DNA of 11,361 nucleotides. Source: an uncultured Mucilaginibacter sp. (GTDB lineage Bacteria; Bacteroidota; Bacteroidia; Sphingobacteriales; Sphingobacteriaceae). The notes beneath the pieces were generated by a model. The model was not told the origin of the DNA and did no database searches. It saw only the letters and a list, made by a program, of their open reading frames with translations. Position 1 is the first letter of the stretch, and each line of letters starts with the position of its first letter. Both the position numbers and the translations under genes were made by a program. Shown piece after piece: positions 1 through 6,832 of this stretch. The stretch is from positions 1 to 11,361 of the forward strand of contig CAMLFI010000042.1 of NCBI GenBank assembly GCA_946479225.1, written 5' to 3'.

Positions 1-2
1 AT

Positions 3-1712
3 CTGATCATTTTGGGCATGTCGCCCGGCGAGGCTACGTTTTCAACGCCGGGGCACCTGCGCGCGTATAATATCATTACCGGTAAAATGGAATGGATCTT
101 TCATACGGTTCCGCATCCCGGCGAATATGGCTATGAGACCTGGCCTAAAGATGCCTATAAATATGTAGGCGGGGCAAATACCTGGGGAGAGATATCTATT
201 GACGCCAAACGCGGAATAGCTTATTTTCCTATAGGCTCGCCAACTTATGATTATTATGGCGCCGACCGCAAGGGCCAAAACTTATATGGTAACTGCCTTT
301 TGGCTTTGGATGCCCGCACAGGCAAAAGGTTATGGCACTACCAGCTAGTGCACCACGATATATGGGATTTTGATGTTGTACCGGCTCCGCAGCTGGTAAC
401 CGTAAACCATAACGGTAAAAAAATAGATGCAGTTGCACAGGCTACCAAACACGGATTTATGTTCGCCTTCAACCGTGTTACGGGTGAACCATTATGGCCA
501 ATTGAAGAACGCCCTGTACCGAAAAGTAATGTACCGGGAGAAGAATCGTGGCCTACGCAGCCCTTTCCTACCGTATTGCAGCCATTTAGCCGCCAGGAAG
601 TGAAGTTTGAAGACCTTAACCCCTATTTTACGGCAGAGCAAAAAGAGACCTGGAAAAAGCGTATGGCAGCTGCAAAAAGCGGCTTGTTTGAACCATTATC
701 TGACCAATACGAAACCATCACTATGCCAGGGGCGAATGGTGGTGCAATTACCGGCAATACAGCATCAAACCCAATGAAGGGCTTGGTGTTTGTATCAACG
801 CAAGACAAGCCATCTGTTTACAAGTTAAAAAAGGCTGAGCCTGCGGAGTTGCGTATCCCACTATCAGCCAACGAAACTGAAGCAGCAAAAGCGCTTTACG
901 CGCAAAACTGCCAGTCGTGCCACGGAATTAATTATGAAGGTGGCGTTGGCCCATCTCTGGCAAACGTCAGCAACAGGGTAACTTTTGACAACTTTAAAAC
1001 AACAGTAAGCGTTGGAAAAGGCCAGATGCCGGCCTTTCTTCATCTTGGTGAGCAAAATGTTACGGCTGTATATAAGCTACTTTCAGGGCCCGGCGGTGGA
1101 AGACCGGGCGGTGCAGCAGGAAGAGGTGGCCCTCCGGGAGCCTTGGCGGCAGGACCTGTTACCGGTCCGGTAGTGGCTACGGGTGGTGCTCCGGGTGCCG
1201 AAGAGTTTAGGAAGATCGCCAATAAACCTATGACAGCTTATCCGGATGGAGTTACTCCGCCTAAAGATCGCTATGTAGATGGATCATCAACAAGCTATGG
1301 TCTGGGGTTCCCTAATTTGGTAGGTCCGCCGTGGTCATCAGTAGTGTGCTATGATTTGAATACCGGTAAAATAAAATGGAAAAGGCCGCTGGGCAATGAT
1401 GAGAAAGTTGCACCCGGCCAAAACTTAGGTATACCGGTTGGCTCGCAGCATAAAGGTATGGTGGTTACCTCTACCGGCATTATTTTCGCGACCTGTGCAG
1501 ATGGATTAATATATGCCTACGATGAAGACAATGGCAACCTGTTGTGGAAATACAAGTTCCCCCGTGTATCTGAAGGAGTGCCGGCTATGTACCAGGTAAA
1601 TGGCAGGCAATATTTAGTTGTATGTGCCGTAAATGATAAAGTAACAGAAGGCGCGGCCAATAATATTACGCCAAGGGCCTATTATGTTTTTGCTTTAACC
1701 AAAAAAAAATAA
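3..1712 (+). CDS. PQQ-dependent dehydrogenase with inserted cytochrome c domain (5' partial)
   Basis: The frame is open to the window edge, so the N-terminus is missing; 569 residues are visible, numbered here from the codon at position 3. The TTG at 12 is only an internal Leu codon. This is a quinoprotein beta-propeller: blade-type tryptophan motifs recur (TGKMEW, TGKRLW, TGEPLW, TGKIKW, NGNLLW). The HHDIWDFD motif matches the membrane glucose/quinate dehydrogenase signature, with Asp119 as the likely catalytic acid and Lys149 (ATKHG) as the likely PQQ-contacting lysine. A c-type cytochrome domain is inserted near the C-terminal end: CQSCH (Cys303, Cys306, His307) binds heme covalently, and Met342 in GQMPAF is the probable sixth ligand. 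A Gly/Pro-rich linker (361-399) returns the chain to the last propeller blades. Expected role: periplasmic oxidation of a sugar or alcohol, with electrons passing from PQQ through heme to the respiratory chain. The substrate cannot be read from the sequence. The next gene starts 19 bp downstream, probably in the same transcript. Confidence 0.93.
   Translation: MIILGMSPGEATFSTPGHLRAYNIITGKMEWIFHTVPHPGEYGYETWPKDAYKYVGGANTWGEISIDAKRGIAYFPIGSPTYDYYGADRKGQNLYGNCLLALDARTGKRLWHYQLVHHDIWDFDVVPAPQLVTVNHNGKKIDAVAQATKHGFMFAFNRVTGEPLWPIEERPVPKSNVPGEESWPTQPFPTVLQPFSRQEVKFEDLNPYFTAEQKETWKKRMAAAKSGLFEPLSDQYETITMPGANGGAITGNTASNPMKGLVFVSTQDKPSVYKLKKAEPAELRIPLSANETEAAKALYAQNCQSCHGINYEGGVGPSLANVSNRVTFDNFKTTVSVGKGQMPAFLHLGEQNVTAVYKLLSGPGGGRPGGAAGRGGPPGALAAGPVTGPVVATGGAPGAEEFRKIANKPMTAYPDGVTPPKDRYVDGSSTSYGLGFPNLVGPPWSSVVCYDLNTGKIKWKRPLGNDEKVAPGQNLGIPVGSQHKGMVVTSTGIIFATCADGLIYAYDEDNGNLLWKYKFPRVSEGVPAMYQVNGRQYLVVCAVNDKVTEGAANNITPRAYYVFALTKKK
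1083..1199 (+). other. Gly/Pro-rich low-complexity linker in the PQQ dehydrogenase
   Basis: The segment after the heme domain encodes about 38 residues with roughly 15 Gly and 7 Pro and almost no bulky side chains. It joins the cytochrome c insert to the final propeller blades and is probably a flexible tether. The DNA here is locally GC-rich compared with its surroundings. Confidence 0.8.
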
Positions 1713-1731
1713 CATCTATTCTAAAATATCA

Positions 1732-2658
1732 ATGAACAGAAGAAAATTTATAAGCACTACATCAAGCTTAGCACTTAGCGCTACTGCTGCGCCTGCCTTT
1801 GCCCGTATTTTACCCGCAAAAGACATAATGGACCGCATAGGCATGGGTACCCTCCTGTTCCGTAATCAAATTAAAACACGGCCGGAAATGGTGGTAGTTA
1901 ACGAGCTTACCTTGCTTGATATTCCGCAGCATCACCGGGAAGTTTTCGGCGTTAAAAAATTGGAATTTTGGAGTGACCACTTAATGTCGTTGGATAAGGC
2001 TTATTTAACAGACTTGAAGGGCAAAATTAAAAAGGCGGGGTGCGAACTGTTAAATTTTCAAATAGATACTTCGCCGGCCGACAGAACGCCATATGATCTG
2101 GCTACATTGGATGAGGAAAGACGTAAAGCGGGTGTTGAACAGGTAAAAAAATGGTTGGATATAGCAGCCTTTTTAGGAACCAAAAGTGTGCGTGTAAATC
2201 CCGGAGGCGCACGAAATTCTTCGGTAGAACAAAGTATTAAATCATATCAGGAATTGTTACCGGTGGCAAAGGCAAAAAACATAATTATAGTTGCAGCCAA
2301 CCACTCCGGCATTGAAAGAGACGCAGATAAGCACCTTGAAATAGTAAAGGGCGCACCGGGATTATATACCCAACCCGATTTTGGTAATTATAACAACCCC
2401 GCAATTATGTATGATTCGCTTGCGAAGATATTACCTCTGGCTTATGTGGTTTCTGCTAAAGTATCAAACGTTGCGCTTGTTGATGGTAAAATAACAACCC
2501 CTCAGTATGATTTTGATAAATGTGTGCAGCTTGCAGAAAGCTCTGGCTTCAAAGGCGTTTATATCATGAATCAGTGGGGAAATATACCTGCAGGAGTAAG
2601 CACTGATGACATAGGTAAATGGATGGTGGAGCACATTAAAGCCAATATAAAAGCTTAA
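1732..2658 (+). CDS. Tat-exported sugar phosphate isomerase/epimerase-like TIM-barrel protein
   Basis: The 308-residue protein starts with a twin-arginine signal: Arg3-Arg4 in NRRKFIS, a hydrophobic stretch at about 11-23, and a likely cleavage after AFA (residue 24). The rest reads like the AP-endonuclease-2/xylose-isomerase-like TIM barrel of sugar epimerases, with alternating strand motifs such as KKLEFWSDH, ELLNFQID, TKSVRVNPGG and GLYTQPDFGNY. In that family four residues (Glu, Asp, His, Glu) bind the metal. By eye, only the Asp survives here (Asp216). The ENH position is AANH (Ala189), the VHxK position is VSAK (Ser241), and the last Glu position falls in IMNQWG (Asn280/Gln281). It may therefore be a divergent or non-catalytic member. 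It lies 19 bp after the PQQ dehydrogenase gene, suggesting a shared substrate and compartment. No strong Shine-Dalgarno is seen; the start is fixed by the signal peptide. Fold assignment is fairly sure; activity is not. Confidence 0.85.
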   Translation: MNRRKFISTTSSLALSATAAPAFARILPAKDIMDRIGMGTLLFRNQIKTRPEMVVVNELTLLDIPQHHREVFGVKKLEFWSDHLMSLDKAYLTDLKGKIKKAGCELLNFQIDTSPADRTPYDLATLDEERRKAGVEQVKKWLDIAAFLGTKSVRVNPGGARNSSVEQSIKSYQELLPVAKAKNIIIVAANHSGIERDADKHLEIVKGAPGLYTQPDFGNYNNPAIMYDSLAKILPLAYVVSAKVSNVALVDGKITTPQYDFDKCVQLAESSGFKGVYIMNQWGNIPAGVSTDDIGKWMVEHIKANIKA

Positions 2659-2667
2659 TCTGCGTGG

Positions 2668-4152
2668 TTACACCTTGTTTGATCCGGCTGACTCGTTTGC
2701 AAGTTTAGCAGCTTCTGTTTTAGGCGCCTCGCAAGCAAAGCCAAACAAGCATCTATCTTTTATCATAGCTGCAACCTCGGCCGGAACATACTCTTCCCAA
2801 CCTGTTGTGCCCTGCTTTATCATCTGCAGCACTTTGTCTGTTTGTACATTCAGGTTACTTTCTTTATAATGCCTTATATCTTCTATCTTATTGTTGGCAA
2901 TAAGATAGCGGTAAAGATCTATTAAGTGCGGAGGCGGATAAAACCTAAGGCAGTTCCAAATAACGCCATCGCGCAACGTGGGATAAATAAACAGTTTAAC
3001 TTTGCGACTGAATAGTGTAGCGAACGACTCTAATATCCCGCCTTGCAAATCCTGGTAATGCTCCTCGGCGAAGATGTACTCCAGATTGGGATAACCCAGC
3101 ACCACTCCTAACTTTAGCTTGGTTATCTTTGAAAGATAAGCCACCAATTTATAATACTCATGAAAATTGGATATCATAACTGTTTGCCCCAGGGAGCAAA
3201 GTATATCAACCCGATCAAGGAAATCCTTTTCGTCAATTTCAGCCAGCGGGTCGGCATCTCGTTCTTTTAACGATTGCAGCGTTAGTTCGGTAACCACCAT
3301 CACATTATCCTTATCAACATCGGCCTCCTGCATAAATTGTTTTACGCCGGTGTTAAGCATGTCTATATGTACATTTATAACCGGCCTGAAGCGGCCCCTT
3401 ATTACCACTGCGTGCTTTTTGTAAAGCGCCTCTGATGGTTGCATGTTTTTACCGTCAGGACCGAATACAGCAGCATCAGAGAAACCATATTTTACCAAAT
3501 GAAGACTCATTAGGCGATTATCCACCTTGCTGAAATCGGGACCCTCAAAACGGATCATATCGATCTGAATACGATCAGGCGACAGGTCATCCATAAGGGA
3601 TAACAGGAACATGGGCGGATTTTCGTGATAATAAAAACAGGCATACAATAAATTTACGCCTAATACACCCACCGCTTGCTGCTGTAGGTTATTATCATTA
3701 TCCAACAATTTAACGTGTAACACTACGTCGTTATGGGCTCCATGAGGTTTTAATTGAAACCTCAACCCCATCCATCCGTGCCCTTCATTGGTTTTATGAT
3801 AGTTAAGCGCTGATATGGTATCGCACAAAGCAAAAAATGTAGTATTGTCTCCACGTTGTGCCTCCAAACGCTCGACTATTAATCCATACTCGTGCTCAAG
3901 CATAGCCAATAAACGCGGCTCACTAACGTAGCGTCGTACTTTCTGCGTTCCGTAAATGGCATCTGATACAACCATGTCATAGGCCGACATCGTTTTGGCA
4001 ATGGTACCTGAAGAAGCACCTGCTTTAAAAAAATTAGCTGCAACATCCTGCCCCGCACCTATCTCTGCAAACGACCCATATATTTTGGAATCCAAATTTA
4101 TAGCCAGTGCTTTTTGTTTTGTTCCGAGGTCCTTATTGTAACTAACAGCCAT
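2668..4152 (-). CDS. conserved 494-residue protein of unknown function
   Basis: This is a full-length gene whose start is supported by AGGTG five bases before the ATG. There is no signal peptide or membrane segment, so a cytoplasmic location is likely. Characteristic stretches are GSFAEIGAGQ (26-35), SGTIAKTMSAYDM (48-60), LNYHKTNEGHGWMG (116-129), GVNLLYACFYY (165-175), GRFRPV and a C-terminal CLFGFACE. From memory, close relatives in Bacteroidota and cyanobacteria carry automatic names such as nicotinate-nucleotide adenylyltransferase or TonB-dependent receptor. I see neither the HxGH-type nucleotidyltransferase motif nor a plug, barrel or export signal, so I do not adopt those names. AEIGAGQ is a glycine-rich turn that could bind a ligand, but this is speculation. 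The gene is single, convergent with the isomerase gene (9 bp between stop codons), and has its own upstream spacer, so it is probably transcribed alone. Real gene: very sure. Function: unknown. Confidence 0.88.
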   Translation of the reverse strand: MAVSYNKDLGTKQKALAINLDSKIYGSFAEIGAGQDVAANFFKAGASSGTIAKTMSAYDMVVSDAIYGTQKVRRYVSEPRLLAMLEHEYGLIVERLEAQRGDNTTFFALCDTISALNYHKTNEGHGWMGLRFQLKPHGAHNDVVLHVKLLDNDNNLQQQAVGVLGVNLLYACFYYHENPPMFLLSLMDDLSPDRIQIDMIRFEGPDFSKVDNRLMSLHLVKYGFSDAAVFGPDGKNMQPSEALYKKHAVVIRGRFRPVINVHIDMLNTGVKQFMQEADVDKDNVMVVTELTLQSLKERDADPLAEIDEKDFLDRVDILCSLGQTVMISNFHEYYKLVAYLSKITKLKLGVVLGYPNLEYIFAEEHYQDLQGGILESFATLFSRKVKLFIYPTLRDGVIWNCLRFYPPPHLIDLYRYLIANNKIEDIRHYKESNLNVQTDKVLQMIKQGTTGWEEYVPAEVAAMIKDRCLFGFACEAPKTEAAKLANESAGSNKV

Positions 4153-4157
4153 ATTTT

Positions 4158-4162
4158 CACCT
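4158..4162 (-). promoter_or_regulatory. Shine-Dalgarno sequence of the 494-residue protein gene
   Basis: On the minus strand AGGTG sits 5 bases before the ATG at 4152. It is stronger than the other ribosome-binding sites in this window and supports that start codon. Confidence 0.65.
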
Positions 4163-4195
4163 ATTTAAAAGGATACCGTCACCGATATCTTTTTA

Positions 4196-4226
4196 TAAAA
4201 ATACGATTTTTTTAATATTTAACAGT
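4196..4226 (-). promoter_or_regulatory. weak candidate Bacteroidota-type promoter for the 494-residue protein gene
   Basis: On the minus strand TATTTTTA (4203-4196) differs from the Bacteroidota -7 consensus TAnnTTTG only at the last base. ACTG (4226-4223), with a 19-bp spacer, is a partial match to the -33 TTTG element. The site lies about 45 bp upstream of the start codon. The region is very AT-rich, so a chance match is quite possible. Confidence 0.25.
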
Positions 4227-4293
4227 CTTATTTGGGAAAAACGCAATGAAATAAATCGTTTGATATAATAAAGGTATTAGGTATGAAATTGTT

Positions 4294-4320
4294 TTGACAC
4301 AATAAGTTCAGCCCTATAAT
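4294..4320 (+). promoter_or_regulatory. sigma70-like TTGACA/TATAAT pair on the + strand
   Basis: TTGACA at 4294-4299 and TATAAT at 4315-4320 are both perfect matches to the enterobacterial consensus but only 15 bp apart (17 is optimal). They point toward the hairpin at 4364-4408, about 40-80 bases downstream, with no open reading frame of useful length between. Bacteroidota housekeeping promoters usually have a different consensus, so activity is doubtful. Confidence 0.2.
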
Positions 4321-4360
4321 ATCTTGTTATAAAAAAGTAGAAATGCTTTAGTAAAAGGCG

Positions 4361-4408
4361 AAAAAAAGCCGGACCTAATTGTTTGGTGACAATTTAGATC
4401 CGGCTTTT
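4361..4408 (-). terminator. intrinsic terminator at the end of the DUF4249/MG2 operon
   Basis: The arms at 4390-4408 and 4361-4381 pair as AAAAGCCGGATCTAAATTG with CAATTAGGTCCGGCTTTT, with one G-T wobble and one bulged A, around an 8-nt loop (4382-4389). On the minus strand the hairpin ends in a run of seven T. It begins about 33 bases after the stop codon at 4442. On the + strand the wobble becomes an A-C mismatch and the tail is TTTTATTT, so it could work in both directions, but the minus strand is favoured. Confidence 0.85.
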
Positions 4409-4441
4409 ATTTAACAATTATGCTCTTTAGAAATACGCTTT

Positions 4442-6829
4442 CTATTTTACTTCGAATGAAAAATAAGCAGACCCGGTCCGTCCGTTATTACTGATACCTT
4501 GCAACACGCCTATATATTTGCCCGGCATATCTGAGGTGAAGTAACTTGTGCTTACTTTGCCATCCGGCGCGGTGGTCAGATCAGGATTCCAGTAAAGCGC
4601 GTTTCTAAAATCGGGTAAACGCGAGGTCTTTTCGTCGGTACTATCATACACCGGCGAATAAAATTGCCGCTGTAATTGCAAGCCTTCATAATCCAGCAGA
4701 ACCGCCTTTGGATTTAACTCAAAGCTGCTCATATCACCTTTGTAAGTGGTTAGATTAACCAGTCCTTCAAAAGCCGCGGCACCATTAAACACACGCTCGG
4801 GTAACACATCCACCCTTTTTATTTTTAGAGGGTCGACTTCAAAAATTTTATTGTTATCAAATACAGGCACGCCATCAACCATAACCAATGGTTCATCGTT
4901 AAATACGCCGCGTTGGTTAAATACCTTCAGGTATAGCTTTTTGTCCTTCCTTACCAAAAATATATACGAAACAAACTCCCGCATTACCTCTTCCATAGTT
5001 GTGAAACGTGTAAACTGATCTAATACAAAGCTCTTTGCCGGCTGGCCAAAAAACGATGAAGAATCGGTATCTGTAGCATAAAACTGTCTCATACCGGCTG
5101 ATTGATAGGTGTTTTGAACCTGCATACTTAGGCTGTGTTCTGTTAACAGCGGCTTTTGTGCTGCCGATAGATTAAACGCGGGTAACGAAGTAGCCGAAAA
5201 CTTGTCGGAGAATGGACTCGCCAGATCTATTTTGTATGCAGTACTATCAACAAAATGATTGGCCTGTAAAACAACTTCTTTGGTACCATATATAAAGCCC
5301 GAATTAAATAAGAAATGCCCGTTAGCGTCAGAACGTGTTGAGAACAACCTTGCTTTTGTTCCGGGGAATGAAATATAGGTTAATGTATTAGGTGCCGGAC
5401 TTCCCGAAACCCTGTTACTGATGGTTCCGGATACAATTTGACCCGCATACTCCGGCGGGAACTGAAATGACGGTTTTTTAGCGGATGTTGCGTCGGTCCA
5501 ATTGAAGGCACGCCATCCTTGTGCAAGTAACAGGTTATCAAGCGCCTGGTTGGTTTCCCTGCTGTCGTCTTTGAAATAAAAATCGGGCGATTCAACAATA
5601 CCCTTTACATCAGCGCTTAACCAAACAAAACTATTAATACCCGCTTCGTCTGTTCGCTGCAATGAATCAACGCGATATACTGAAAGCGAAAGTGAGGCAG
5701 GGTCTGCTTTTGATGATTCATCAACCGCGCTAACATCAAGACCTATCTTTTTGCGTTTATCGTAAGAGGCCGCGTCTGTTTTAGCATCAATTTTTAATTG
5801 CTTGCCTGGCCTTTTAAATATTAACCGCTCACTAACCGGCTGGCGCTGTGCATTAAAAAGCGTAAGCTGATTAACACCATCGGCAAGTTTATTTTTATCA
5901 ATAGTGTAGTGCCCGGCATTGTTGGTCATTGCCAATTCGGCAGCTACCTGCACGCTTGCACTATTGTGCAGTAACAAATATAAATGCTCAGAAGCGTCGC
6001 TATTTTTACTGCTTACAGTTACATCCCAGGCTGCACCATTGTCTTGCGCCTGCATAACATAACCACGTGCATTTGCTGCCGGTAATGTTTTAGTTATCGC
6101 CTTGTTGCCTATTTTTACAACAGCTTTGTAAGTTTTACCAGCCGCCGGTGTAAATAAAAATGTTCCTATCCCCATTTTTAGGGGACTAAACCTTGCCACC
6201 GTGTCGTTGTTCTGATCAACTATCGCTCCCCGGTAATTTACGCCCCTTCCGTGGCTATCGGTAACTTTAACTGCCACTTTGCTGTTCAAATTCTCTACCA
6301 GGTTTCCACCCTCCGGCATAAACTGAACATCAAAATCTGAAGCGGCTAATTGAGAATTGTCCGGCTGTTGGGATAGATTTACAACTGTTATAGGTTTTTC
6401 AAAAAAGTTATCCGCGTCAAAATTCTTCATCCAGGCGGTGTAAGCTCTAAGCAGATAATTTCCGTTTGCCACAGATGCAGGGAGATAAATTGAGCCGTTG
6501 CCCTGGCCGTCTTTCAGTGTTACTTTGGTTTGTAATACGGGCGCGTGTTTACTGTCTAAAAGCTCAATATAAGCTACCTTGCTCAAATCAAGCGGAACAT
6601 GCGATGCCCCCTCAACATTGTATACCTTAAACCAAAGTATCTCGCCTGTAAGGTAAAAATCCTTGTTTACATGTAGATACAGCTTTTCTTTTAAAACCTG
6701 TTTTTTGTAATTTTCAATATTGGTTTTAAGGTCGGTTAAATTTTGTGCCTTGGCCCCCAGAGCGGCAGCAATTAAGAATGCCATAAAAAGCATTCTGTTT
6801 GATAAAAGGTATCGGTTCATTTCTTTCAT
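4442..6829 (-). CDS. secreted MG2/carboxypeptidase-regulatory/TonB-plug-like envelope protein without barrel
   Basis: The 795-residue protein starts with a signal peptide (hydrophobic 14-26, likely cleavage AKA|Q at 29). Residues about 48-135 resemble the MG2 macroglobulin-type beta-sandwich of Bacteroidota envelope proteins (YLHVNKDFYLTGEILWFKVY, then LPASVANGNYLLRAYTAWM). Residues about 462-545 look like a carboxypeptidase-like regulatory domain (GTISNRVSGSPAPNTLTY, then SDANGHFLFN). Residues about 590-715 resemble a TonB-receptor plug: PLVMVDGVPVFD (647-658) is the classic plug strand, followed by IKRVDVLPERVFNGAAAFEG. No transmembrane barrel follows, and the protein ends in a soluble beta-rich tail. 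It is the last gene of the operon, 3 bp after a DUF4249 gene and just before a terminator. AAAGA about 7 bases upstream favours the ATG at 6829 over the one at 6820. Function is unknown; a periplasmic or outer-membrane partner of the lipoproteins is an inference. Confidence 0.85.
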   Translation of the reverse strand: MKEMNRYLLSNRMLFMAFLIAAALGAKAQNLTDLKTNIENYKKQVLKEKLYLHVNKDFYLTGEILWFKVYNVEGASHVPLDLSKVAYIELLDSKHAPVLQTKVTLKDGQGNGSIYLPASVANGNYLLRAYTAWMKNFDADNFFEKPITVVNLSQQPDNSQLAASDFDVQFMPEGGNLVENLNSKVAVKVTDSHGRGVNYRGAIVDQNNDTVARFSPLKMGIGTFLFTPAAGKTYKAVVKIGNKAITKTLPAANARGYVMQAQDNGAAWDVTVSSKNSDASEHLYLLLHNSASVQVAAELAMTNNAGHYTIDKNKLADGVNQLTLFNAQRQPVSERLIFKRPGKQLKIDAKTDAASYDKRKKIGLDVSAVDESSKADPASLSLSVYRVDSLQRTDEAGINSFVWLSADVKGIVESPDFYFKDDSRETNQALDNLLLAQGWRAFNWTDATSAKKPSFQFPPEYAGQIVSGTISNRVSGSPAPNTLTYISFPGTKARLFSTRSDANGHFLFNSGFIYGTKEVVLQANHFVDSTAYKIDLASPFSDKFSATSLPAFNLSAAQKPLLTEHSLSMQVQNTYQSAGMRQFYATDTDSSSFFGQPAKSFVLDQFTRFTTMEEVMREFVSYIFLVRKDKKLYLKVFNQRGVFNDEPLVMVDGVPVFDNNKIFEVDPLKIKRVDVLPERVFNGAAAFEGLVNLTTYKGDMSSFELNPKAVLLDYEGLQLQRQFYSPVYDSTDEKTSRLPDFRNALYWNPDLTTAPDGKVSTSYFTSDMPGKYIGVLQGISNNGRTGSAYFSFEVK

Positions 6830-6832
6830 AAT

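Larger units (their letters stand above)
4153..4441. other. non-coding spacer between the operon end and the 494-residue protein gene
   Basis: This 289-bp AT-rich stretch is the only sizeable gap in the window. Besides the terminator, the weak minus-strand promoter candidate and the + strand sigma70-like pair listed separately, I see no tRNA, no repeat array and no credible small coding frame. Confidence 0.8.

Noticed and set aside
12..14. TTG as start codon of the PQQ dehydrogenase
   Set aside because: The frame stays open to the window edge and the protein lacks the N-terminal blades and signal peptide, so this is an internal Leu codon of a truncated gene.
1040..1222. Minus-strand Pro-rich frame opposite the PQQ dehydrogenase
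   Set aside because: It is the complement of the Gly/Pro-rich linker, has no start context and no family resemblance; it is a shadow.
3167..3424. + strand Ser/Thr-rich frame inside the 494-residue protein gene
   Set aside because: Its composition is typical of an antisense shadow, and the minus-strand gene is conserved over this region.
2668..4152. Naming this gene nadD or a TonB-dependent receptor
   Set aside because: No nucleotidyltransferase motif and no export signal, plug or barrel is present; such names would come only from recalled automatic annotation.
6818..6820. Second ATG of the MG2 protein as its start
   Set aside because: The ATG at 6827-6829 has the better-placed AAAGA upstream and adds Lys to the signal peptide n-region; the inner ATG remains possible but less likely.
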